Positions 1-6,414 of a stretch of DNA of 10,435 bases are shown here, piece after piece. Where the stretch lies: positions 1 to 10,435 of the forward strand of contig JAQUNY010000044.1 in the NCBI GenBank assembly GCA_028717405.1. Direction: 5' to 3'. The notes under the pieces are model-generated. The model saw only the letters and a program-made list of their open reading frames with translations, ran no database searches and was not told the DNA's origin. A program made the translations under genes and the position numbers. Position 1 is the stretch's first letter; the number at the start of each line of letters is the position of its first letter. This DNA comes from Eubacteriales bacterium. GTDB taxonomy: Bacteria > Bacillota > Clostridia > JAQUNY01.

Positions 1-73
1 TTATTCTATTACAAATCCTGTTATAAATCAAATCGATATGCGTCTGCCCATATACGGCGTCTTCACTATTCAT
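1..73 (-). CDS. N-terminal fragment of an unidentified protein, fourth gene of the dpp operon
   Basis: An open frame of 24 codons starts with ATG at 73-71 and runs off the left edge. Its start overlaps the dppD stop in an ATGA arrangement (stop 72-70), and a strong GGAGG lies 6 nt upstream inside the end of dppD, so it is almost certainly translated and coupled to dppD. The visible sequence begins MNSEDAVYGQTH and is mostly hydrophilic. In dpp/opp operons the expected next gene is the second ATPase (DppF/OppF), but the usual early beta-strand of that family (roughly LLEVKNLKKYF) is not visible in these residues. It may be DppF with a longer leader, or a different protein. I do not recognise it. 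Confidence 0.6.
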   Translation of the reverse strand, partial: MNSEDAVYGQTHIDLIYNRICNRI

Positions 74-1125
74 TTTGGACCTCCCTCAACACCATATGCA
101 ACAGCCGCAGAGTCTTCCGTATGACCTTTATTATCTGCGCGGGCTTCAAAATCAGCCTTTTGCAGGAGCCAGCATGCACAATAATGATCTTCATTTACAG
201 AAGTATAAGCGGGCATCCTTGAAAGGCATATTTTCATACATTTGGAACACCTCGGTGCAAAGGGGCATCCCGCAGGGGGATTTAGAGTATCAACAGGCGT
301 GCCCTCTATAGGAACAAGCTTCTCGTGCTCCGAAGCGTTTATTTTCGGTATGCTTCGCAGCAAGCCTTTGGTATACTCATGCTTCATATTGTAAAAAATA
401 TCGTCTACACACCCCGATTCTACAACCTTTCCTCCATACATGACAGCAATTTTGCTGCACATACTTGCCACAATTCCCAGATCATGTGTGATCAGTATTA
501 TCGACATATTGATTTTACTTTTGAGCTCTTTCATAAGCTCCAGTATCTGGGCCTGTATAGTAACATCAAGGGCTGTGGTGGGTTCATCCGCAATAAGAAG
601 TTTTGGCTCACAGGCCAGTGCTATCGCTATCATCACCCTCTGCCTCATCCCTCCTGAAAGCTCATGGGGATATTGTCTGAGCCTCTTCTCCTGATCGCTT
701 ATGCCTACAAGCGTCAAAAGCTCTCCTGCACGCCGGTGGGCCTCCTTTTTGTCAAGATTGGTATGAAGCATAATGACTTCACGTATCTGGTTCCCTATTG
801 TATAGACGGGGTTCAAAGAAGTCATCGGGTCCTGGAAAATTATGCTTACCTCATTGCCCCTCATTGCCCTCAACTGGTGCTCTTTCATGTCATTGATACG
901 GTGTCCGTTGAAGTCGACAGTACCGTCCACTATCCTTCCCGGGTATGCGGTCAGGCCCATCAGGGAGTAAGCCGTGACAGATTTACCGCTGCCGCTCTCC
1001 CCGACGATACCCAGTACTTCGCCTTCCTCCATCTGTATGGATATGTCGTTCAAGGCCTTTACTTCCCCTGCAGGAGTAAAAAATGATAGCTTCAGGTTTT
1101 TTATATCTAAGAGGAGTTTATCCAT
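70..1125 (-). CDS. dppD: ABC importer ATP-binding protein, oligopeptide/dipeptide family (DppD/OppD)
   Basis: One of the two ATPases normally powering a peptide/nickel-type (PepT family) importer at the inner face of the membrane. All nucleotide-binding motifs are intact: Walker A GESGSGKS (42-49), Q-loop FQDP (Q98), signature LSGGM (156-160), Walker B LLIADE (176-181), D-loop ALD (185-187) and switch His214. The C-terminal oligopeptide-transporter extension contains GCPFAPRC and further cysteines (C287, C293, C300, C316, C318), the spacing associated with a [4Fe-4S] site in DppD homologues. The length of 351 aa is slightly long, with a hydrophilic tail after residue 320. The ATG start fits the family N-terminus, but its AAGGAG lies 16 nt away, which is too far for an optimal site; a short upstream frame may couple it to dppC. 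The substrate may be sugars rather than peptides (see neighbouring fucosidase). Confidence 0.93.
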   Translation of the reverse strand: MDKLLLDIKNLKLSFFTPAGEVKALNDISIQMEEGEVLGIVGESGSGKSVTAYSLMGLTAYPGRIVDGTVDFNGHRINDMKEHQLRAMRGNEVSIIFQDPMTSLNPVYTIGNQIREVIMLHTNLDKKEAHRRAGELLTLVGISDQEKRLRQYPHELSGGMRQRVMIAIALACEPKLLIADEPTTALDVTIQAQILELMKELKSKINMSIILITHDLGIVASMCSKIAVMYGGKVVESGCVDDIFYNMKHEYTKGLLRSIPKINASEHEKLVPIEGTPVDTLNPPAGCPFAPRCSKCMKICLSRMPAYTSVNEDHYCACWLLQKADFEARADNKGHTEDSAAVAYGVEGGPK

Positions 1126-1141
1126 TATTTTCTGTAGTTTT

Positions 1142-1147
1142 CTCCTT
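1142..1147 (-). promoter_or_regulatory. Distant Shine-Dalgarno of dppD
   Basis: AAGGAG on the minus strand, separated from the dppD ATG by 16 nt instead of the usual 5-10. No alternative in-frame ATG, GTG or TTG lies between, so either initiation is weak or ribosomes arrive from an upstream frame. Confidence 0.5.
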
Positions 1148-1215
1148 TTTAATGCTTATAAAACATTTCCTGTAAAAATTCTTCCCCGCATCAACAGCCA
1201 TCCTGTCAAACTGCA

Positions 1216-2277
1216 TCAGTTTTTTAATTTGGGATCAAAAGCATCTCTCAGCCCATCTCCAAAAAGATTAAACGAGAGTATGATCAGGCTTATTGTTATT
1301 GCCGGCGCAAGTAACCGGTGCGGGTAAGATGTAATACCCCCGATAGCCTGGGCAGCAAGTGATCCGAGGCTTGGCATGGGTGCTGACACTCCCAGCCCCA
1401 GAAAACTCAGAAAGCTTTCAGTGAATATCGAAGAAGGTATCTGCAGTGTTGTAGTTACAATAAGCGTACCTATTGTGTTCACCAGGAGATGTTTTCTTAT
1501 TATCCTGGCATGAGATGCCCCCAGCGCCCTTGCCGCAATGACATATTCCTGTTCCTTCAATGAGAGTATCTGTCCTCTCACTATCCTTGCCATTCCTACC
1601 CAGTAAAGCAGCGAAAAAACAATAAAAATACTTATAAGCCCCACGCCAACAGTATTTATCCAGGCCATGCCCGGCACATTGGCAGCCAGCCTCTGAAGCG
1701 GAAATTTTAATGTTACAGAAAGAAGAATAATTATAAGTATATCTGGTACGGTATAAATCATATCGACTATCCGCATCATCACCATATCTGTCTTGCCGCC
1801 GAAATACCCCGCAACCGCGCCATATAAAGACCCGAATAACAGGATGATGGCGCTTGCCACAATCCCTACCAGCAGCGATATACGGCTCCCCATCATGATC
1901 CTTGCCAGGGTGTCGCGGCCCAGGCTGTCTGTTCCAAGCAAATGCGGGAAAACTTTTTCTCCGGCTTCCATCCTTGCCAGCTCAGTTTCAGAATATTGCA
2001 TCAGATAAAGATTCTCGCTGCCCCTGATCTGCTGCTGGTATTCATAAGGGAAGAAAGCCGGTGCTATAAAAGCAAAAAACATCACAATAATTATCACCAC
2101 AAGTGAGACCATCGCCAGGACGTTTCTGCGGAGCCTGCGAAGTCCATCCTTCCAGAAGCTCACACTTTCACGCATAACAACCATACTCTGTTTTTCGTTT
2201 TCACCAGCCGGCACGAAATCAGATACATCAAGATGAAAACTTAACGGAAAGGCAGTTGTTTTTTTGTTGTCAGTCAT
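1216..2277 (-). CDS. dppC: ABC importer permease, oligopeptide/dipeptide family (DppC/OppC)
   Basis: Second transmembrane subunit of the importer, paired with DppB. A cytoplasmic N-terminal tail of about 50 residues, rich in charge, precedes a first membrane helix near 52-76. The family motif LGTDSLGRD follows at 114-122 and five further hydrophobic segments lie near 133-155, 165-187, 207-228, 268-295 and 320-340. The EAA cytoplasmic loop that docks on the ATPase is clear at 244-267 (EYVIAARALGAS, IIRKHLLVN), and the C-terminus ends with the typical FGDGLRDAFDPKLK. The length of 353 aa is somewhat above the usual 290-310 because of the long N-terminal tail and the insertion between helix 1 and the LGTD motif. 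The start has a GGGAGG box 6-7 nt upstream; only 13 nt separate it from dppB, so the two are cotranscribed. Helix limits are by eye. Confidence 0.93.
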   Translation of the reverse strand: MTDNKKTTAFPLSFHLDVSDFVPAGENEKQSMVVMRESVSFWKDGLRRLRRNVLAMVSLVVIIIVMFFAFIAPAFFPYEYQQQIRGSENLYLMQYSETELARMEAGEKVFPHLLGTDSLGRDTLARIMMGSRISLLVGIVASAIILLFGSLYGAVAGYFGGKTDMVMMRIVDMIYTVPDILIIILLSVTLKFPLQRLAANVPGMAWINTVGVGLISIFIVFSLLYWVGMARIVRGQILSLKEQEYVIAARALGASHARIIRKHLLVNTIGTLIVTTTLQIPSSIFTESFLSFLGLGVSAPMPSLGSLAAQAIGGITSYPHRLLAPAITISLIILSFNLFGDGLRDAFDPKLKN

Positions 2278-2290
2278 TCCCAGCCTCCCG

Positions 2291-3208
2291 TCACCTGAAT
2301 TTTATCCTTGGGTCTACCAGTTTATAAACAATATCAACAATGACATTCATAAAAATAATCAGGAACGCCAGAAAAATTGTGGTCCCCATTATCAGTGGAT
2401 AATCCCTGTCCGTTATCGAACTGATAAACTTGCTTCCCAGTCCCGGAATATTAAATATCCTTTCGACCACGAAGCTGCCGGTCATGATATATGCCATAAG
2501 CGGCCCAAGGTATGTAACGACCGGAAGCACTGCGTTGCGGAGCGCGTGCTTGAAAAGCATCACAAACCATGACAATCCTTTGGCTTTTGCTGTCCTCATA
2601 TAATCCTGTCCCAGCACATCCAGCATACTTGACCTCATCAAACGGGAAATATAGGCTGTCGGATACAATGAGAGCGCTATTACAGGCATAATATAATGTA
2701 AAGGTGTTGAAAGCCCCACAGTAGGAAGCAGATTAAGTCTGACCCCGAAAGAAAACAGCAGGACGGTGGCAACGACGAAGCTGGGTACAGCTATGCCTGC
2801 TGTTGCAATTACCATGATAATATTGTCAGTCAGCTTTCCTCTTTTTACAGCTGCCATGGAGCCCAGGCTTATTCCAAAGAAAAGAGAAATAGTCACTGCT
2901 ATGAGGCCTATCCTTGCGGAAACCGGGAAACCTATCCTGATAATGTCATTGACATCTCTGCCCCTCTGTTTGAGAGATGTTCCAAGATCTCCCTGCGCCA
3001 GGTGCTTCATATAGTTGAAATATTGGACGATCACAGGCTTATCAAGCCCGTATTTGCTTTCAAGTGCCTGAAGTGTCTGTGGAGAAAGGGCTTTTTCTGC
3101 CAGAAAAGGGCCGCCGGGCACCATGAACATCAGAAAAAAGGTCATCGTTGCAACTACAATCAACGTAATAACACCGGATATCAACCTTTTTATTATATAC
3201 ACACCCAT
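2291..3208 (-). CDS. dppB: ABC importer permease, oligopeptide/dipeptide family (DppB/OppB)
   Basis: First transmembrane subunit of the importer and first gene of its operon. At 305 aa it is the normal family length. It begins with the typical IIKRLISGVITLIVVATMTF first helix (about 9-31), then PGGPF, the periplasmic-side region ending in GDLGTS (73-78), and membrane segments near 97-120, 131-155, 170-190, 227-250 and 282-300. The EAA loop is at 202-226 (DYMRTAKAKGLS ... FKHALRNA), followed by the conserved ERIFNIPGLG and the DPRIKF C-terminus. The start is supported by AAGGAG 8 nt upstream and by a consensus promoter about 60 nt before the start codon. No substrate-binding protein gene precedes it; that position is taken by a divergent alpha-L-fucosidase gene. 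Confidence 0.94.
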   Translation of the reverse strand: MGVYIIKRLISGVITLIVVATMTFFLMFMVPGGPFLAEKALSPQTLQALESKYGLDKPVIVQYFNYMKHLAQGDLGTSLKQRGRDVNDIIRIGFPVSARIGLIAVTISLFFGISLGSMAAVKRGKLTDNIIMVIATAGIAVPSFVVATVLLFSFGVRLNLLPTVGLSTPLHYIMPVIALSLYPTAYISRLMRSSMLDVLGQDYMRTAKAKGLSWFVMLFKHALRNAVLPVVTYLGPLMAYIMTGSFVVERIFNIPGLGSKFISSITDRDYPLIMGTTIFLAFLIIFMNVIVDIVYKLVDPRIKFR

Positions 3209-3271
3209 GCAAGCAGCTCCTTGTGACTGAACTCCGGCATTTCCAATTTGAAAACTTCTTTTATTTTTTTA

Positions 3272-3300
3272 ATTATACTTTTACGTTTTGTTTTTGTCAA
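3272..3300 (-). promoter_or_regulatory. Perfect-consensus sigma-A promoter of the dppBCD operon
   Basis: On the minus strand, TTGACA (3300-3295) and TATAAT (3277-3272) are separated by exactly 17 nt; both hexamers match the consensus completely. Transcription would start near 3265, leaving a leader of about 57 nt before dppB. A promoter this strong usually implies control by a repressor or by substrate-independent high expression. Confidence 0.85.
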
Positions 3301-3325
3301 TTAAACGAGTGAATTATATGCCGCT

Positions 3326-3359
3326 GTTAAAGCAATGCTAACGCAATGCTGAGGCATTG
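3326..3359. promoter_or_regulatory. Repeated GCAATGCT element, candidate operator between divergent promoters
   Basis: GCAATGCT occurs twice (3332-3339 and 3343-3350) with an 11-bp period, one helical turn. The second copy also forms an inverted repeat CAATGC-TGAG-GCATTG (3344-3359), and the first is flanked by GTTA/TAAC arms (3326-3342). The block lies between the two divergent -35 boxes, about 36 bp from the importer -35 and 15 bp from the fucosidase -35. This would suit one regulator acting on both genes. Function is inferred from position and symmetry only. Confidence 0.45.
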
Positions 3360-3373
3360 TCTATGATCAGATA

Positions 3374-3402
3374 TTGACATAAAATCATCAATCATTAATA
3401 AT
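3374..3402 (+). promoter_or_regulatory. Sigma-A promoter of the alpha-L-fucosidase gene
   Basis: TTGACA (3374-3379), a 17-nt spacer and AATAAT (3397-3402, five of six matches). The start site would be near 3409, giving a leader of about 67 nt. The leader contains a 12-codon frame (3433-3471) that ends inside the Shine-Dalgarno region of the fucosidase gene. Confidence 0.7.
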
Positions 3403-3475
3403 GTAGTATTAGAAGAGTCAGGTTTACCAGGCATGAAAATAATATCGATCGATCAGATCTTGAGGAGGTAGTACG

Positions 3476-4750
3476 ATGTCATCCTATTCACAGTCAATAC
3501 CTTTACCTGCGCCTACTTCAGGCGACACCGGCTGGTTTACAAAATCCCGTTTCGGCATGTTTATCCACTGGGGCCTCTATGCTCTCCCGGCAAGGCATGA
3601 ATGGGTAAAATCAAGAGAAAATATTTCGACTGAAGATTACGAAAAATACTTCAGGCACTTTGATCCTGACCTGTATGATCCTGCTTTATGGGCAGATCTG
3701 GCATCGGAAGCAGGTATGAAATACTTCGTTGTTACTACAAAGCACCATGAAGGATTCTGCCTCTGGGACACCAAATATTCCGAATACAAAGCCCCGAATA
3801 CCCCTGCAGGCCGCGACCTGCTGAAACCCATGGTGGAGGCGTTCAGGAGCAAAGGCCTCAAGGTGGGCTTTTACCATTCCCTGCTTGACTGGCATCATCC
3901 CGAATATACGGTCGACAACTGCCATCCAATGAGGATTAATGAGGCCTATATCGCAGCCGATAAGGGAAGAGACCTGAAGAAGTATGTTGAATATCTTTAT
4001 AACCAAACAAAAGAACTTTTGACCGGTTTCGGCAAAATCGACATCCTCTGGTATGATTTTTCTATAAAAGGTAATGAGAAATTCCCCGGCAAGGGCAAAG
4101 ACGAGTGGCAGAGCGAAAAGCTCATCTCGATCATCAGGCAGCTCCAGCCCGGTATCATAATAAACGACCGTCTTCAGATCGACCAGGATATCAAGACCCC
4201 TGAACAGGTACAGCCTGTGGAATGGGTCAAAGTCGACGGCAAGCCTGTGGTCTGGGAGGCATGCCAGACCTTGAGCGGCTCATGGGGATACCATCGTGAT
4301 GAAGAAAGCTGGAAGAGTGTCGAAATGCTTGTAAAAATGCTTATCGATACTGTAAGCAAGGGAGGCAACCTGCTTCTCAATGTCGGCCCCACCGGGCGCG
4401 GTGAGCTCGACTACAGGGCAATACGGGCGCTGAAAGGCATAGGCGGGTGGATGAAATACAACAACCGCTCAATATACGGATGCACCCAGGCTCCTGACAG
4501 CTTTAAATGTCCGGCAGACTGCCGCTTTACTTTTAATCCTGAAACAAACAGGCTTTATCTTCATGTCTTCAGCTGGCCATTTAAGCATATCCACCTTGAG
4601 GGGATGTCCTCAACAGTCGATTATGCACAGCTTCTCAATGACGCCTCGGAAATCAGGCTGCTGAGGAAGGAAAATGATCTTCTTACACTTGAGATACCTG
4701 TCAAAAAGCCCAATGTTGAAGTCCCGGTGATCGAACTCTTTCTCAGGTAA
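3476..4750 (+). CDS. Alpha-L-fucosidase, glycoside hydrolase family 29, cytoplasmic
   Basis: Retaining enzyme that releases terminal alpha-linked L-fucose. The N-terminal (beta/alpha)8-like catalytic domain shows the GH29 hallmarks: FGMFIHWGLYALPA with the substrate-binding H31-W32, TTKHHEGF with H90-H91, and IDILWYDF containing D194 as the probable nucleophile. Family-typical NDR (230-232), WE (260-261), WGY (270-272) and LLLNVGPTGRGEL (299-311) follow. Residues after about 350 form a short beta-rich C-terminal domain. The acid/base residue varies within GH29 and I cannot assign it. At 424 aa it is near bacterial family length (about 450). There is no signal peptide, so substrate must be imported. 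The ATG has AGGAGGT 6 nt upstream. The gene is monocistronic, with its own promoter and terminator, and divergent from the dpp-type importer. Linkage specificity cannot be read from the sequence. Confidence 0.92.
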   Translation: MSSYSQSIPLPAPTSGDTGWFTKSRFGMFIHWGLYALPARHEWVKSRENISTEDYEKYFRHFDPDLYDPALWADLASEAGMKYFVVTTKHHEGFCLWDTKYSEYKAPNTPAGRDLLKPMVEAFRSKGLKVGFYHSLLDWHHPEYTVDNCHPMRINEAYIAADKGRDLKKYVEYLYNQTKELLTGFGKIDILWYDFSIKGNEKFPGKGKDEWQSEKLISIIRQLQPGIIINDRLQIDQDIKTPEQVQPVEWVKVDGKPVVWEACQTLSGSWGYHRDEESWKSVEMLVKMLIDTVSKGGNLLLNVGPTGRGELDYRAIRALKGIGGWMKYNNRSIYGCTQAPDSFKCPADCRFTFNPETNRLYLHVFSWPFKHIHLEGMSSTVDYAQLLNDASEIRLLRKENDLLTLEIPVKKPNVEVPVIELFLR

Positions 4751-4778
4751 TGATCCCCGGTCAAACCGGTTTTACCGC

Positions 4779-4814
4779 AAAAGAAGCCTCCCGTTGCAAC
4801 GGGAGGCTTCTTTT
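4779..4814. terminator. Bidirectional rho-independent terminator between convergent genes
   Basis: A 36-bp perfect palindrome: AAAAGAAGCCTCCCGTT, central GC, then the exact reverse complement ending in CTTCTTTT. It gives a long GC-rich stem with T runs on both sides, so it can end the fucosidase transcript on the plus strand and the trpB2 transcript on the minus strand. It lies 28 nt after the fucosidase stop and 31 nt after the trpB2 stop. Confidence 0.92.
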
Positions 4815-4845
4815 ATCAACGAAACTTCAGTCAACGTATTTTGTA

Positions 4846-6216
4846 TTATGGTTTTGGATATCCCTTCAATGAGGCCAGGCTCTTCTGTATCTCTTCATCA
4901 GACATTGTATATTCTTCAAGTTTACCAGAAAAATATTTCTCGTAACCGGTGAGGTCGAGCATGCCATTCCCGCTCCAGCACATTACTATGGTTTTTTCCT
5001 TGCCTTCTTCTCTTGCTTTGATCGCTTCCTCTATGGCAATGGCGATAGCGTGGTTGGTTTCAGGTGCGGGCACAAATCCTTCCGTACGGGCGAACGTCAC
5101 ACCAGCCTTATAAGCGGTAACCTGATCTACAGACCTTGCTTCCATAAGCTTGTCGAGAAGTACTCTGCTGATTATGGGTGCAACACCGTGATATCTCAAA
5201 CCACCCGCATGTATCGGTGCCGGAACAAAATCATGTCCCAGTGTATGCATGGGGAGAAGCGGCGTTGTCGCAGCCGTATCGCCGAAGTCGTAAGCAAACG
5301 GGCCTCTTGTAAGAGTAGGGCATGCTGTCGGCTCAACCCCTATGACATTGACCTTGTCCCCATATATTTTATCTTTTATAAAAGGCAAAGCCATACCGGC
5401 AAAGTTGCTGCCTCCGCCTACACAGCCTATTACAACATCTGCCTTGTCTTCTGCGATCTTGAGCTGTTCCTGCGTCTCCAGGCCTATAATTGTCTGGTGC
5501 ATCAGCACATGGTTAAGTACGCTTCCAAGCGAATACTTTGTGTCCTTGGATGTGACACAGTCTTCGATTGCCTCGCTTATGGCGATCCCAAGGCTTCCGG
5601 GAGTATCCGGATGCTGTTTAAGATAGCTTCTTCCGAAATTTGTGTCATTACTGGGGCTTGCAACACAATCAGCGCCCCAGACCTTCATGAGCATCTTACG
5701 GTATGGTTTTTGGTCATAGCTTATCCTGACCATATATACTTTACATTCAAGGCCGAAAAGGTTGCATGCATAGCTGAGAGCACTTCCCCACTGTCCTGCC
5801 CCCGTTTCGGTAGTAAGTCTCTTTACTCCGGCAACTTTATTATAATAAGCCTGGGCCACAGCTGTATTCGGTTTATGGCTGCATGCCGGGCTTACGCCTT
5901 CATTCTTATAATATATGCGCGCCGGGGTTTTCAGATACCTCTCAAGAGCATCCGCCCTGTACAGTGGCGACGGCCTCCAGATAAGGTATTTCTCCAACAC
6001 CTCTTCAGGAATGTCAATCCACCTCTCCCTGCTTACTTCCTGCTCGATCAGGTTCATCGGGAATATGGCGGCAAGGTCTTCAGGTCCGGCTGGCTTGTTT
6101 GTAGCGGGGTTAAGCGGCGGATGAAGCGGTGTAGGCAGGTCTGCCTGGATGTTGTACCATTTTTTTGGGATTTTCTTTTCGTCTAAAATGATTTTCTTGT
6201 AATTACTTTTACTCAT
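4846..6216 (-). CDS. trpB2: TrpB2-type (TrpB-like) tryptophan synthase beta chain, PLP-dependent
   Basis: Fold-type II PLP enzyme that condenses indole with L-serine, or O-phosphoserine in some TrpB2 members, to tryptophan. Features that mark TrpB2 rather than classical TrpB are the length (456 aa against about 400), the long N-terminal extension and the diagnostic ETGAGQWG (137-144). PLP would be bound by K115 in SHKPN; E137 corresponds to the catalytic Glu; GGGSN (267-271) is the phosphate-binding loop; and S415 in WSGNG would face the pyridine nitrogen. RTEGFVPAPETNHA (377-390) is also typical. The ATG has GAGGAG 10 nt upstream and a promoter about 100 nt upstream. No trpA or other trp gene is adjacent, as is usual for TrpB2, so indole salvage is the likely role. 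The gene is convergent with the fucosidase gene across a shared terminator. Confidence 0.93.
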   Translation of the reverse strand: MSKSNYKKIILDEKKIPKKWYNIQADLPTPLHPPLNPATNKPAGPEDLAAIFPMNLIEQEVSRERWIDIPEEVLEKYLIWRPSPLYRADALERYLKTPARIYYKNEGVSPACSHKPNTAVAQAYYNKVAGVKRLTTETGAGQWGSALSYACNLFGLECKVYMVRISYDQKPYRKMLMKVWGADCVASPSNDTNFGRSYLKQHPDTPGSLGIAISEAIEDCVTSKDTKYSLGSVLNHVLMHQTIIGLETQEQLKIAEDKADVVIGCVGGGSNFAGMALPFIKDKIYGDKVNVIGVEPTACPTLTRGPFAYDFGDTAATTPLLPMHTLGHDFVPAPIHAGGLRYHGVAPIISRVLLDKLMEARSVDQVTAYKAGVTFARTEGFVPAPETNHAIAIAIEEAIKAREEGKEKTIVMCWSGNGMLDLTGYEKYFSGKLEEYTMSDEEIQKSLASLKGYPKP

Positions 6217-6314
6217 CTGTTCTCGTCTCCTCTTTTCTATTCTGCCTGATCTATTCTCTTATGCGTGAATATGGCATTGCACGGCCGATCAGCTGGCTGT
6301 AGGTTAAATGGTAT

Positions 6315-6342
6315 TTTATAACTAAAGCCTTGCCTGTGTCAA
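6315..6342 (-). promoter_or_regulatory. Sigma-A promoter of trpB2
   Basis: Minus strand TTGACA (6342-6337), 16-nt spacer, TATAAA (6320-6315). The start would be near 6308, with a leader of about 90 nt, too short for a T-box and without an obvious attenuator hairpin. A-rich sequence directly upstream of the -35 could act as an UP element. Confidence 0.7.
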
Positions 6343-6348
6343 CAAATA

Positions 6349-6414
6349 TTTTAAAATCTTATTCATATTTTTTTATATTTTTCATATTTTTTTATCTGCT
6401 TTTTTATCTTTTTT
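6349..6414. repeat. Phased A/T tracts upstream of the trpB2 promoter
   Basis: T runs of 4-7 on the plus strand are centred near 6350.5, 6371, 6380, 6390, 6402.5 and 6411.5. From 6371 onward the spacing averages about 10 bp, the period that produces intrinsic DNA bending. Two sub-repeats are visible: TCATATTTTTTTAT at 6363-6376 and 6382-6395, and TTTTTTATCT at 6400-6409 and 6409-6418. The last copy runs into the stop codon of the upstream gene. No hairpin terminator is visible here, so some readthrough from the CoA-binding gene into trpB2 is possible. Confidence 0.6.

Noticed and set aside
664..1086. Plus-strand frames opposite dppD and, similarly, opposite dppC and dppB
   Set aside because: All are antisense to strongly conserved transporter genes and show no recognisable domain.
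1204..1209. TTGACA on the minus strand between dppC and dppD as a promoter -35
   Set aside because: No acceptable -10 hexamer is found 16-18 nt downstream; dppD is explained by the operon promoter.
4757..4772. Small repeat CCGGT/ACCGG after the fucosidase stop as a second terminator
   Set aside because: The stem is 5 bp and is immediately followed by the much stronger 36-bp palindrome.
5050..6186. Long plus-strand open frame of 378 codons opposite trpB2
   Set aside because: It is antisense to a clear TrpB2 gene, its product is Cys/Arg-rich with no family pattern, and no ribosome-binding site fits. It is a shadow of the codon usage of trpB2.
6217..6308. T-box or trp attenuator in the trpB2 leader
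   Set aside because: The leader is only about 90 nt, and I see no T-box core sequence, terminator hairpin or tandem Trp codons.
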